Source: an uncultured Spirochaetales bacterium (GTDB lineage Bacteria > Spirochaetota > Spirochaetia > Sphaerochaetales > Sphaerochaetaceae). From it: 16,747 nt of DNA. A program made the position numbers and the translations under genes. A model generated the notes under the pieces. That model was not told the DNA's origin and did not search any database. It saw only the letters and a list, made by a program, of their open reading frames with translations. Shown piece by piece: positions 1 through 6,886 of the stretch. Positions within the stretch are counted from its first letter, which is position 1. Each line of letters starts with the position of its first letter. The DNA lies in contig CAKQJZ010000042.1 of the NCBI GenBank assembly GCA_934247875.1, positions 1 to 16,747 of the forward strand. The letters run 5' to 3'.

Positions 1-104
1 TCACTTTTATTGTTTCATTACTGGAAGAAATAGTGCAACATCCTTTCTATTTACCTTTTTATCACTCCTCCTTTTATCTTTTTGGTTGATTATTATACCA
101 TCAC

Positions 105-1109
105 TCAAGCAAATGTGTGTTTTCTAGATAATTCAGAAGCAAGCTTAATAGCCTTTATCAGATTGCTATTATCTGCACTTCCCTTACCTGCTTTCTCCAG
201 TTCTAGACCTGTAGTTATTCCTACTCTCAGAAATGGAAGTCCCCAAGTAATCGTAACTGCATTTCTATCGAGAATAAGCGACTGAACTTCATTTCTGAAA
301 TAGACGAGAATAGCGCTATAGTCTCCACGCTCCGCACGCTTATATATATCTCTTACAGGAACAGGCCCGATAGCATTGATCCCAAGCATCTCTGCTTTTT
401 TCACTACAGGCTCTATTATTTCCTTCTCTTCAGAGCCAAACCACTCTCCGTCTCCGATATCTGGATTGAGCGCAGCAATAGCGATAGGCTTAGAGCTATC
501 GAAGAAGTTTGAAACAAATAGAGATTCAATATTTATTATTGCATCCATGATCTTCTCTTCTCTGACATTCTGAAGAGATTCACTGACAGATCCATGATAA
601 GTCAGCAAGAATATATTGGCTTTCTCAAAGCGATACATATTAGTAAGCCTGCTGCTTGACGCAAAGACAGAAAGCAAATCTGTGATTGTGTTTTCTTTGT
701 AGCCAGCAAGACCCAGAGACAAGCTTGAAACAGATGGTGTTACAAGTGTCAACGCATAGCTATTGAGTATGATATTGACTGCAACTCTTACGCTCTCATA
801 AGAGGCAATGCCTGTCTCTTTTGTAGGCCTGCCATATTCAAAACCACTTATATCTATCATCGATGTCTTATAGAAGATATATTGAGCATTATTCTCTCTC
901 GCCTCTTCGAGTTCACTGTCTCTGCTGACATATGAATCAAAAGAAAGAGGAATACCAAGATCTTCTGAAGTCTTTCTGAAAATATTCAGATCTCCAGTAA
1001 CAATAAGGCCAAATGACTTTGCCAACTTCTTTTCTGATACAGTCTTGAGAATAGCTTCAACAATAGTTGAGCTGCCTTCTCCCATACATAATGCAACGTA
1101 CTTAAGCAT
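105..1109 (-). CDS. PdxA-family protein with degraded active site
   Basis: The 334-residue length matches 4-hydroxythreonine-4-phosphate dehydrogenase (PdxA, PF04166). Family landmarks are visible in order: ALNPDIGDG with FGSEE (residues 213-228), GPVPVRD (248-254), TWGLPFLRVGITTG (288-301) and AGKGSAD (307-313). In E. coli PdxA three histidines bind the catalytic metal. Here the first is kept (H172 in LLTYHGS), the second is Asp (D217 in NPD, normally NPH), and the third is Phe (F271 in YFRNE, normally YHDQG). The N-terminal GDPxGIGPE-like segment is reduced to GEGSS, and the TGPVxK and GHTE motifs are gone. The fold is therefore probably kept, but the classical oxidative decarboxylation in vitamin B6 synthesis is unlikely. 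It may be a repurposed or regulatory paralogue. The ATG has no Shine-Dalgarno. It lies 83 bp downstream of the ATPase gene on the same strand. Family confidence is high; function is unknown. Confidence 0.85.
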   Translation of the reverse strand: MLKYVALCMGEGSSTIVEAILKTVSEKKLAKSFGLIVTGDLNIFRKTSEDLGIPLSFDSYVSRDSELEEARENNAQYIFYKTSMIDISGFEYGRPTKETGIASYESVRVAVNIILNSYALTLVTPSVSSLSLGLAGYKENTITDLLSVFASSSRLTNMYRFEKANIFLLTYHGSVSESLQNVREEKIMDAIINIESLFVSNFFDSSKPIAIAALNPDIGDGEWFGSEEKEIIEPVVKKAEMLGINAIGPVPVRDIYKRAERGDYSAILVYFRNEVQSLILDRNAVTITWGLPFLRVGITTGLELEKAGKGSADNSNLIKAIKLASELSRKHTFA

Positions 1110-1117
1110 AGCTAAAC

Positions 1118-1147
1118 TATATAGAATAGTCTCATTTTTTGCTACAA
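1118..1147 (-). promoter_or_regulatory. Possible promoter of the PdxA-like gene
   Basis: On the minus strand TTGTAG (1142-1147) and TATATA (1118-1123) are separated by 18 bp. The predicted transcription start falls within a few bases of the ATG at 1109, so the mRNA would have almost no leader. This agrees with the absence of a Shine-Dalgarno. The -35 match is weak. Confidence 0.3.
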
Positions 1148-1192
1148 AAAATAATAATTGCGATTCTTAGCAGAGAAAGACAGTTGGATTAA

Positions 1193-2482
1193 TCATATTT
1201 CCAAGCTCTTTTCGTTCAAGAGGAAATCATAAATACTCATAACCAGCAATCCATCCTCATTATAAAGAGGCGCAATTGCATCCTTTGTTATTATAATCTT
1301 CTTAAAGCCATCCTGAGTGTGGAGCAAAGGCCTCTCTTCCTGTTCCTTCTTCTCGGGATCAGGAAGAGCCAAAGCTGATTGTATGTAGTAGCGTTTGTCT
1401 GCTTTATTGGCAACAAAATCTATCTCCAATCTCTGATGAGTCCTGACTTTATTCACCATCTGATAGACTTCTACAACACCAACATCTACAGAGAATCCTC
1501 TGTAAATTAGTTCATTGTAGATTGCGTTTTCCATCAAGTGGCTTTCTTCTACTTGCCTAAATCCCAATAAGGCATTTCTTAGCCCAAGATCTGAATAGTA
1601 ATATTTAGAAGGAGTACTGATATATTTGCGACCTTTTATATCATATCGTTCAGCTCTCTGGATCAGAAATGAATCCTGCAGATAACCTAGATAATCTTTG
1701 ATGTTCTTAACAGATATATTTTTTTCACCGCTGCTTGAAAATGTATTGGAAATCTTCAGAGGATTGGTCAAAGAACCAACTGAAGATGCTATGACTTTTT
1801 GTAGTTCGATAATTCCAGAATCATCTGATATACCATATCGTTCGCTTATATCTTTCAAATATATTTCTGAATGCAACCGGCTTAGGTATTGAGTCTTTTC
1901 TTCATCACTTTCAAGGCTCAAAACGTGTGGCAAGCCTCCATATAACAAGTACTGCTTCCATGCATTTTCTTTGGATTCTCTCTGCGCAGGATAATACTCA
2001 GAGAAAGAAAGAGGTGCTATATGAAGCTCATCACCTCTGCCTCTGAATTCAGTCAGAACATCTGTAGAAAGCATTTTAGAGTTGCTGCCAGTAACATAGA
2101 CATCCACATTCTGCTTATGAAGAAGACTATTGAGTATCGCATATAACCTTACATAAGTATCTTTGTTCTTTAGTTCTTCTTTAGATATAAGATACTGAAC
2201 TTCATCCAAAAAGATATAATAATGTCTCTTTACATCAGAAGTCTTTTCTTTTAGATAACTGTACAGTTCATCTGGATCAAGATATTTTCTGTTTTCATAA
2301 TCATCTAGTGCAAGTTTTATAATCTCATCATCTTTAACACCAATAGAGCGCAAATACTTATCATAAAGATTAAAGAGAAGATACGATTTTCCACAGCGTC
2401 TGATTCCTGTGATTACTTTGATCATTCCATTGTCTTTTTTATGAATCAAGCGATTCAAGTAGACATCTCTTTTTATTTCCAT
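1193..2482 (-). CDS. AAA ATPase with DUF4143-type C-terminus
   Basis: This 429-residue protein belongs to the widespread ATPases annotated as AAA_14 plus DUF4143. Walker A is GIRRCGKS (26-33), and Walker B is the hydrophobic run ending in D93-E94 (YYIFLDEVQ). VYVTGSNSKML (about 128-138) fits the sensor-1 region, and EFRGRGDELHIAPLSFSEY (about 145-163) is typical of the family. From about residue 200 onward lies the DUF4143-like region, with an element like those of restriction-type nuclease folds near the C-terminus (RLEIDFVAN). Members are cytoplasmic; their role is poorly understood, though some are discussed with toxin-antitoxin or mobile-element biology. The start has a good Shine-Dalgarno (GGGAG, about 6 nt upstream). 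The gene appears to stand alone behind its own promoter with a palindromic operator. The family is confident; the physiological role is not known. Confidence 0.9.
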   Translation of the reverse strand: MEIKRDVYLNRLIHKKDNGMIKVITGIRRCGKSYLLFNLYDKYLRSIGVKDDEIIKLALDDYENRKYLDPDELYSYLKEKTSDVKRHYYIFLDEVQYLISKEELKNKDTYVRLYAILNSLLHKQNVDVYVTGSNSKMLSTDVLTEFRGRGDELHIAPLSFSEYYPAQRESKENAWKQYLLYGGLPHVLSLESDEEKTQYLSRLHSEIYLKDISERYGISDDSGIIELQKVIASSVGSLTNPLKISNTFSSSGEKNISVKNIKDYLGYLQDSFLIQRAERYDIKGRKYISTPSKYYYSDLGLRNALLGFRQVEESHLMENAIYNELIYRGFSVDVGVVEVYQMVNKVRTHQRLEIDFVANKADKRYYIQSALALPDPEKKEQEERPLLHTQDGFKKIIITKDAIAPLYNEDGLLVMSIYDFLLNEKSLEI

Positions 2483-2500
2483 CTTATCTCCCTCTGTAAA

Positions 2501-2529
2501 ATTTTAGTGCATTGCACCATTTTTTTCAA
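2501..2529 (-). promoter_or_regulatory. Promoter of the AAA ATPase gene
   Basis: On the minus strand TTGAAA (2524-2529) and TAAAAT (2501-2506) are separated by exactly 17 bp, each matching the sigma-70 consensus at five of six positions. The predicted start is about 12 nt before the ATG at 2482, leaving room for the Shine-Dalgarno. The spacer contains the palindrome at 2507-2517, directly abutting the -10 box. Confidence 0.55.
2507..2517. promoter_or_regulatory. Palindromic operator, copy 1
   Basis: GTGCATTGCAC is a perfect inverted repeat (GTGCA-T-TGCAC) inside the ATPase promoter spacer. It sits in a longer stretch, AAAATTTT before and ATTTTTT after, that recurs at 2607-2633. Its position suggests a repressor site; the binding protein is unknown. 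Confidence 0.5.
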
Positions 2530-2542
2530 CAAACATTAATAG

Positions 2543-2568
2543 TCATTTCAATACTAACATCGAAATGA
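2543..2568. repeat. Inverted repeat between the two operators
   Basis: TCATTTC (2543-2549) and GAAATGA (2562-2568) form 7-bp arms around a 12-base loop. It lies between the two copies of the palindrome. It has no T-run and does not look like a terminator. Confidence 0.25.
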
Positions 2569-2615
2569 TTGTGAACTATAGATACTAAAGAACTTCTTAA
2601 CTCTATAAAATTTTG

Positions 2616-2626
2616 GTGTATTACAC
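2616..2626. promoter_or_regulatory. Palindromic operator, copy 2
   Basis: GTGTATTACAC is a perfect inverted repeat (GTGTA-T-TACAC) set in the same AAAATTTT...ATTTTTT frame as copy 1, in the same orientation. Compared with copy 1 the arms differ by one C-to-T and the matching G-to-A change, so the symmetry is preserved. Copy spacing is 109 bp. The equivalent -35/-10 positions are poor here, so this copy is not an obvious promoter. Confidence 0.45.
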
Positions 2627-2634
2627 TATTTTTT

Positions 2635-2658
2635 ATTAACATTAATTGCAATGTTAAT
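2635..2658. repeat. Inverted repeat over the start of a small ORF
   Basis: ATTAACATT (2635-2643) and AATGTTAAT (2650-2658) are perfect 9-bp arms around a 6-base loop. The ATG at 2651 falls inside the right arm, so as RNA the start codon would be paired. Confidence 0.35.
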
Positions 2659-2875
2659 TCTTTGGAAAGTCTCGGCCTCAATCTTTACCATAATTATCGA
2701 TTTGCGATATATTGCAGTTATGTGGTTCTATGAAGTAGAAGAAGATGAGAGGGACATCGAAAAAGAAGAAGAACTCTTCTCTATTATCCCTAAAGTTGAA
2801 GAAAATGATGATTTCAAGACACTCTCAAGACTCTATGAAGATTTAGACGACGAGACAGCTGACTTGGATTTCTAG
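2651..2875 (+). CDS. Small acidic hypothetical protein (start uncertain)
   Basis: I do not recognise this ORF. From the ATG at 2651 it encodes 74 residues: a hydrophobic first third (about residues 1-25), then a strongly acidic tail rich in Glu and Asp (EVEEDERDIEKEEE near 28-41, and DLDDETADLDF at the end). An alternative ATG at 2720 would give a 51-residue, almost wholly acidic protein. Neither start has a Shine-Dalgarno, and the first lies in an inverted repeat. The stop shares four bases (CTAG) with the stop of the convergent glycosidase gene. The biased acidic composition suggests real coding, perhaps the remnant of a longer gene, but evidence is thin. Confidence 0.35.
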   Translation: MLILWKVSASIFTIIIDLRYIAVMWFYEVEEDERDIEKEEELFSIIPKVEENDDFKTLSRLYEDLDDETADLDF

Positions 2876-4218
2876 CACTTCCTAATTATTAAGCCTAGAG
2901 GTATAGGACGCTCAGAAGGAGATGAATCAGGATGCCTAGATGAGACTAATAGTTCCATCTTCTCATCTATGAACATCTCAGCTGATCCTCCTCCATCTAA
3001 GTTTATTGCATTCTTTAAGCCTAGCTTATAGCAAACAGCAGCAACATCAGAAAGAGATGCGCCAGCGCTCTCTTTTCCTTTCTTATATCCAAGCTTGCTT
3101 GCACCTTCAAACCAGATTAACAGCGGATTATCAGACTTATCAGATGCCAATACCATCCTAGGAGCTCTTGCGTTTTCATAGTCTAATGGATATAGCGTTG
3201 GTGGATAAGGAACTTCATCTACTTTTATATTAAAAAAAGGAGATGAAAAGCTATCCATAAGCTTGAAATCCTTAACAGCACTTGTTCCAACCTGAATTGC
3301 AAATACCGAATCATTAAGCTCATCATCTGCGTATTCTACAGCTGGAGACACTATAGACTCAGCTTCACGAGTATTTAATACAAACCCAGCCATTGGTATT
3401 CTAGTGTTTCCGCCTTTCTTTATAGATACGACTCTATCATTGACTATTACGATATCAACGCCAGAAAGAGATGGCGTTATGCGGCATTCAGGGCGTTTGA
3501 AGATAGTGCAGTTGACTCCCTCTTCATATATTCTCCCATCAATCTTTATCTTCATCTTTGAAATATCTGGACATGTTATATACACATCTTTATTATTTCT
3601 CACAACAAGCGCTTCTCTGCCAAATAGCGGTGGCTGTAACACAACGCCATTTTTGACAGCAAGCCCAAACGGAAGCCCTAGATAATCATAAGGAGAGTCA
3701 TTATCAAAGAGATCCATTAGAAAGAAATGAGAATTTACTTTTAGTTCTGCATTATCAACATCGCTTAAATAGCCAAGAGTATCGCCTACTGGAATGAACT
3801 CAACATCGTCTTTGTCGCCAAAGCCAAGGCCTAGCCAAGCCTCATCGAGCAAATCGTCAAATACCCGCTTTGTCTTCTCATCATCAATAGCTACATCGTA
3901 TCCATTTCTTCTTAGCTTTCCTTCTCTTTTGAGTGCTTTGAATCTTTCAGAGAGAATAAGCGTCTTATTGAATATAGACTTTGATGAGAAAGGAAGCTCA
4001 TAGCTATCTGGAACGTGAAAGAAGATAACAGCGCCATATAGCTCATGGTCTTTTGGAATGACATGAGCTCTGAATGATCTTAAAATCTCATCAAAAGCTC
4101 GGTGGGAAAAAGGAGGATGAACAAACTCCAGATCTTCCCATTTGAAGCCATACGCTATTTGATACCTTTCAAACTCACCATTAGGATAATATATAGTATT
4201 GATTGAATGCTGAAGCAT
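2872..4218 (-). CDS. Phosphodiester glycosidase family protein (NAGPA domain)
   Basis: The protein has 448 residues. From about residue 160 to the end it matches the NAGPA / phosphodiester glycosidase domain (PF09992): VNSHFF (161-166), GLPFGLAVKNGVV (181-193), then ARAPRMVLASDK, GASLSDVAAVCYKLG, INLDGGGSA (405-413) and the closing ERPIPLGLII. Family members cleave N-acetylglucosamine-1-phosphate phosphodiesters or related sugar phosphodiesters, often on envelope or exopolysaccharide substrates. The first 150 or so residues are an extension I cannot assign. There is no signal peptide or membrane segment at the N-terminus, which is odd for a family that often acts outside the cytoplasm. The usual N-x-GFF-like motif reads NSHFF. 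The start is supported by GGCGGAGAG about 6 nt upstream. The gene is divergent from the deoxyinosine glycosylase. Confidence 0.85.
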   Translation of the reverse strand: MLQHSINTIYYPNGEFERYQIAYGFKWEDLEFVHPPFSHRAFDEILRSFRAHVIPKDHELYGAVIFFHVPDSYELPFSSKSIFNKTLILSERFKALKREGKLRRNGYDVAIDDEKTKRVFDDLLDEAWLGLGFGDKDDVEFIPVGDTLGYLSDVDNAELKVNSHFFLMDLFDNDSPYDYLGLPFGLAVKNGVVLQPPLFGREALVVRNNKDVYITCPDISKMKIKIDGRIYEEGVNCTIFKRPECRITPSLSGVDIVIVNDRVVSIKKGGNTRIPMAGFVLNTREAESIVSPAVEYADDELNDSVFAIQVGTSAVKDFKLMDSFSSPFFNIKVDEVPYPPTLYPLDYENARAPRMVLASDKSDNPLLIWFEGASKLGYKKGKESAGASLSDVAAVCYKLGLKNAINLDGGGSAEMFIDEKMELLVSSRHPDSSPSERPIPLGLIIRKC

Positions 4219-4244
4219 TGTACTCTCCGCCTACAATTCTACAA

Positions 4245-4274
4245 TTCACATTCAGAAATATAAAGAGATACTAT
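4245..4274 (+). promoter_or_regulatory. Possible promoter of the deoxyinosine glycosylase gene
   Basis: TTCACA (4245-4250) and TACTAT (4269-4274) are 18 bp apart. The predicted transcription start coincides with the ATG at 4281, which lacks a well-placed Shine-Dalgarno. This would be a leaderless mRNA. Confidence 0.3.
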
Positions 4275-4280
4275 AGTGCT

Positions 4281-4772
4281 ATGGAAAGTGAAAGAGCAAC
4301 TCATAATATAGATGCAATATATAGCAAAGACTCAAAGATTCTTATTCTTGGCTCATTCACATCGAGAAAATCGAGAGAGCTCCAATTCTTCTACTCGCAT
4401 CCATCGAACAGATTCTGGAAAATCATGGAAGCTCTGTTCTCAACAAAACTTCAGACAATCCAAGATAAGAAAGAGTTCTTGCTCTCTCATGATATAGCAC
4501 TCTGGGATGTTATAAAACAATGCAAAATAAAAGGCAGTTCAGATAGCTCTATTGAGAATGCTATCCCTAATGACATCTCATCACTTATAGCTGCCAGCAA
4601 CATAAAAGCAATCTTTCTAAATGGGAAGAAAGCAGAAGAAGTATTCAAGCGCTATAACAGCGTCAAAGTGCCAGTAACTACACTACCATCTACATCAGCG
4701 CAAAACGCATCATACTCTTTTGAGTCTCTGCTCTCTTCATGGAAGGCAATAAAAGAAGCGCTCGAGAATTAG
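4281..4772 (+). CDS. DNA-deoxyinosine glycosylase (UDG superfamily)
   Basis: This 163-residue protein matches the hypoxanthine-DNA glycosylase family of the uracil-DNA glycosylase superfamily. Such enzymes remove hypoxanthine, the deamination product of adenine, to start base-excision repair. Visible motifs are ILILGSFTSRKSRE at the N-terminus (active-site loop), FYSHPSNRFW, ALWDVIKQCKIKGSSDSSI, IFLNGKKAEEVF and the C-terminal LPSTSAQNA that corresponds to the DNA-intercalation motif. I chose ATG 4281 rather than the upstream ATG at 4203. Family proteins begin shortly before the ILILGSF strand, and the 26 extra residues would run into the divergent glycosidase gene. No strong Shine-Dalgarno is visible. 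It appears to be a stand-alone gene. Confidence 0.88.
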   Translation: MESERATHNIDAIYSKDSKILILGSFTSRKSRELQFFYSHPSNRFWKIMEALFSTKLQTIQDKKEFLLSHDIALWDVIKQCKIKGSSDSSIENAIPNDISSLIAASNIKAIFLNGKKAEEVFKRYNSVKVPVTTLPSTSAQNASYSFESLLSSWKAIKEALEN

Positions 4773-4899
4773 CACCAATATATTATCAGTTTATACCTGT
4801 TCTCCTTATCTATATAGTCGTCGCTTTCTTTATAGAAAATATTAGATAAAGTGCCAAATATTATTTATATATCTCCTTATGCTACAAGCTATTACTCAC

Positions 4900-4944
4900 T
4901 TTTTTCATTGACTCTTTCATTTTATGGATGTTAGTCTGAAAAAA
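4900..4944 (+). promoter_or_regulatory. Long inverted repeat upstream of the lipoprotein gene
   Basis: TTTTTTCA, a 2-base bulge and GACT (4900-4913) pair with AGTCTGAAAAAA (4933-4944): 12 base pairs around a 19-base loop. The right arm ends 3 nt before the Shine-Dalgarno at 4948-4953. It could be a 5' UTR hairpin or a protein site. TTGACT at 4908-4913 could also be a -35 box, but no good -10 follows at the right distance. The rest of 4773-4961 shows no gene. Confidence 0.35.
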
Positions 4945-4961
4945 GATAAGGAGACTGAAAA

Positions 4962-6047
4962 ATGAAAAGGACATTTATTATCTTATTAGTTGTATGCCTT
5001 CTTATAGCTGTAGGATGCAAAAAAGATCCAGCAGTTAAGATGTGGGAGGTTAATAGCGAAGCAGAATTGATGAAAGCTATGAAAGAAGGTGGAGAAATCT
5101 TAGTAGCAAAAGACTTTGAAGTAATGATGCCAGTATTCGTTTATAGCGATGCGAAATTGGATCTCAATGAAAAGACAATAACCTATTCTGGCGATGATAA
5201 CGAAAGGCTATTCACTATCCTCAACAATGTGACTCTAGAGGTAAAAGGCAAAGGCAAAATTGTTAGTACAACCGATAAATCTCTTGGGCTTTTCAATGTA
5301 TATGGAAACTTGGTTATACATGATGGAACATATGAGAGCAGCGGCATTTCTAAAGGTCATATTATCAGAGGCTTAAAAGGAAGCAACATAGTAGTCAATG
5401 ATGGCACTATTTCAGCTAAACGCTTCGACGCTGCATTGCACTCAGAAGGTGTAGTTGTTATTAACGGAGGACTTTTTGAGTCTCATGCTTATAATAATAC
5501 AACTGTTGCAGGATTAAAGGAAAAGTATACATATACAGTAATAAGCAAAGGTGAAATTACAGTAAATGGCGGAGAGATTAGAGGCATCCATGGAGCTTTA
5601 GCAGTAATCAACGCTAAGGGAACTGTTAACAATGTTAAAGCTTATACATTTGTAACTCCAATGGATGGAGTTGCTGTACCACCTAGCTTCTATGCACTAT
5701 ATGTTGCAGGCGAAGTCGGTAAAGTTGATGCAACTGTAAAGAATGGAACATTCATCTCAGAGAAGCAAGCTGCTGTACTTGTTGGAAATAGCGCAGACGG
5801 AGGAGAGAAAGAAAAAGCATCCCTCACACTTCTCGGTGGAACTTTTGAAAGCAAAGCATTGACTTATGACTTCAAGTACTCAGAGGAAACTAAAGGCTCT
5901 ATTGATATCATGGGTGGCACTTTCAAACATGATAAAGCACATAATATGGACACAGGCGGAGGAGTAGTCGAGCTAAAAACTCTGATCAATAAAGACTATG
6001 AGCTTAAAGCAGTTGAAGGTGGATTTAAAGTCCAGAAGAAACAGTAG
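4962..6047 (+). CDS. Lipoprotein with predicted right-handed beta-helix
   Basis: The protein has 361 residues. The N-terminus is a lipoprotein signal: MKR, a hydrophobic stretch, then LIAVGC with the lipidated cysteine at position 19, followed by KKD. The sequence from about residue 50 to the end is built of irregular short beta-rich repeats with recurring NGG/GGTF turns (VINGGLFES, ITVNGGEIRG, VKNGTFIS, LLGGTFES, IMGGTFKH), as in pectate-lyase-like beta-helices. No catalytic residues can be identified, so an adhesin, a polysaccharide-binding protein or a surface protein of unknown role are all possible. The ATG has an excellent Shine-Dalgarno, AAGGAG, 8 nt upstream. It is a single gene converging on the first ABC operon across a terminator. 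Confidence 0.75.
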   Translation: MKRTFIILLVVCLLIAVGCKKDPAVKMWEVNSEAELMKAMKEGGEILVAKDFEVMMPVFVYSDAKLDLNEKTITYSGDDNERLFTILNNVTLEVKGKGKIVSTTDKSLGLFNVYGNLVIHDGTYESSGISKGHIIRGLKGSNIVVNDGTISAKRFDAALHSEGVVVINGGLFESHAYNNTTVAGLKEKYTYTVISKGEITVNGGEIRGIHGALAVINAKGTVNNVKAYTFVTPMDGVAVPPSFYALYVAGEVGKVDATVKNGTFISEKQAAVLVGNSADGGEKEKASLTLLGGTFESKALTYDFKYSEETKGSIDIMGGTFKHDKAHNMDTGGGVVELKTLINKDYELKAVEGGFKVQKKQ

Positions 6048-6059
6048 CTGATAAGGAAA

Positions 6060-6075
6060 CCTCCCCTAGGGGAGG
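6060..6075. terminator. Palindromic terminator between convergent operons
   Basis: CCTCCCCTAGGGGAGG is a perfect 16-bp GC-rich palindrome in AT-rich surroundings, 13 nt after the lipoprotein stop and 6 nt beyond the stop of the ABC ATPase gene. On the minus strand it is followed by GTTTCCTTAT, a weak U-tract; on the plus strand by GTCCTGTCATTT. It probably serves both directions, better for the minus strand. Confidence 0.6.
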
Positions 6076-6080
6076 TCCTG

Positions 6081-6878
6081 TCATTTAGATAGCAGCATAG
6101 CATCATTTGCTTCTTCGCTGCCACTTGCTTTGCTGAATAGATCCATAAGATCTGGAACAGTAAGCTTTTTCTTATCTTCACCTTTGATATCTACAACGAT
6201 ACGGCCTCTGTCCATCATTATGAGTCTGTTTCCATGTGCAATTGCATCCCTCATATTATGAGTAACCATTAGAGTTGTAAGATTATTCTCTGCAACGATC
6301 TTATCTGAAAGAGTGAGTACCTTCTCAGCTGTCTTTGGGTCGAGTGCTGCTGTATGCTCATCAAGGAGCAATACTTTTGGCTTTTTGAGTGTTGCCATCA
6401 ATAGAGTGAGTGCCTGTCTCTGGCCACCTGAGAGAAGTCCAACTTTGACAGTCAGTCTATCTTCAAGTCCAAGGTTAAGACCTTTTAATGCTTCGTAATA
6501 AAGTTTTCTTTCACTATCGGTAATACCCCATCTAAGGCCTCTCCTCTCTCCCCTTCTCAAAGCAAGAGCCATATTCTCCTCAATCTGCATAAATGGGTTG
6601 GTACCCATCATAGGATCTTGGAAGACACGTCCGAGAATCTTTGCTCTCTTATAATCAGGCAGATTGGTAAGCTCTACACCATCACAGAAGATCTCGCCAG
6701 AATCAACCATGAAAGCACCTGCAATAGCATTGAGCATTGTTGACTTTCCAGCCCCATTGCCACCGATTACTGTTACAAAGTCGCCATCTTCAAGAGTAAC
6801 TGTCACACCATCAAGCGCAGTCTTTGCATTGATTGTGCCTTTATTGAATGTCTTATGAATATTATTAAGTGTTAACAT
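6081..6878 (-). CDS. ABC transporter ATPase, TrpZ-like (leftward importer)
   Basis: This 265-residue ATPase powers the leftward TrpXYZ-type importer. Walker A is GGNGAGKS (39-46), the Q-loop glutamine is Q87 (FQDP), the ABC signature is LSGGQ (149-153), Walker B is VLLLDEH with D173 and E174, and the H-loop is H207 (VTHNM). All nucleotide-binding residues are present. The FQDPMMGTNP segment is characteristic of this ATPase subfamily (COG1101). Its close paralogue is the rightward ATPase at 11046-11831, with the same motif order and near-equal length. AGGAGGAG lies just upstream of the ATG, and it is separated by only 8 bp from the permease gene, so it is the last gene of a three-gene operon. 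Cytoplasmic, membrane-associated. Confidence 0.93.
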   Translation of the reverse strand: MLTLNNIHKTFNKGTINAKTALDGVTVTLEDGDFVTVIGGNGAGKSTMLNAIAGAFMVDSGEIFCDGVELTNLPDYKRAKILGRVFQDPMMGTNPFMQIEENMALALRRGERRGLRWGITDSERKLYYEALKGLNLGLEDRLTVKVGLLSGGQRQALTLLMATLKKPKVLLLDEHTAALDPKTAEKVLTLSDKIVAENNLTTLMVTHNMRDAIAHGNRLIMMDRGRIVVDIKGEDKKKLTVPDLMDLFSKASGSEEANDAMLLSK

Positions 6879-6886
6879 CTCTCCTC

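Noticed and set aside
1..104. A full AGGAGG on the minus strand (about 63-70) past the end of the PdxA-like gene, suggesting another gene start.
   Set aside because: The nearest GTG is 1 nt away and its frame stops after four codons. The ATG at about 40 opens only seven codons (MLHYFFQ). No usable gene follows before the window edge.
4203..4280. Upstream ATG extending the deoxyinosine glycosylase by 26 residues.
   Set aside because: The extension overlaps the divergent glycosidase start, lacks a ribosome binding site and is not expected from the family's usual N-terminus.
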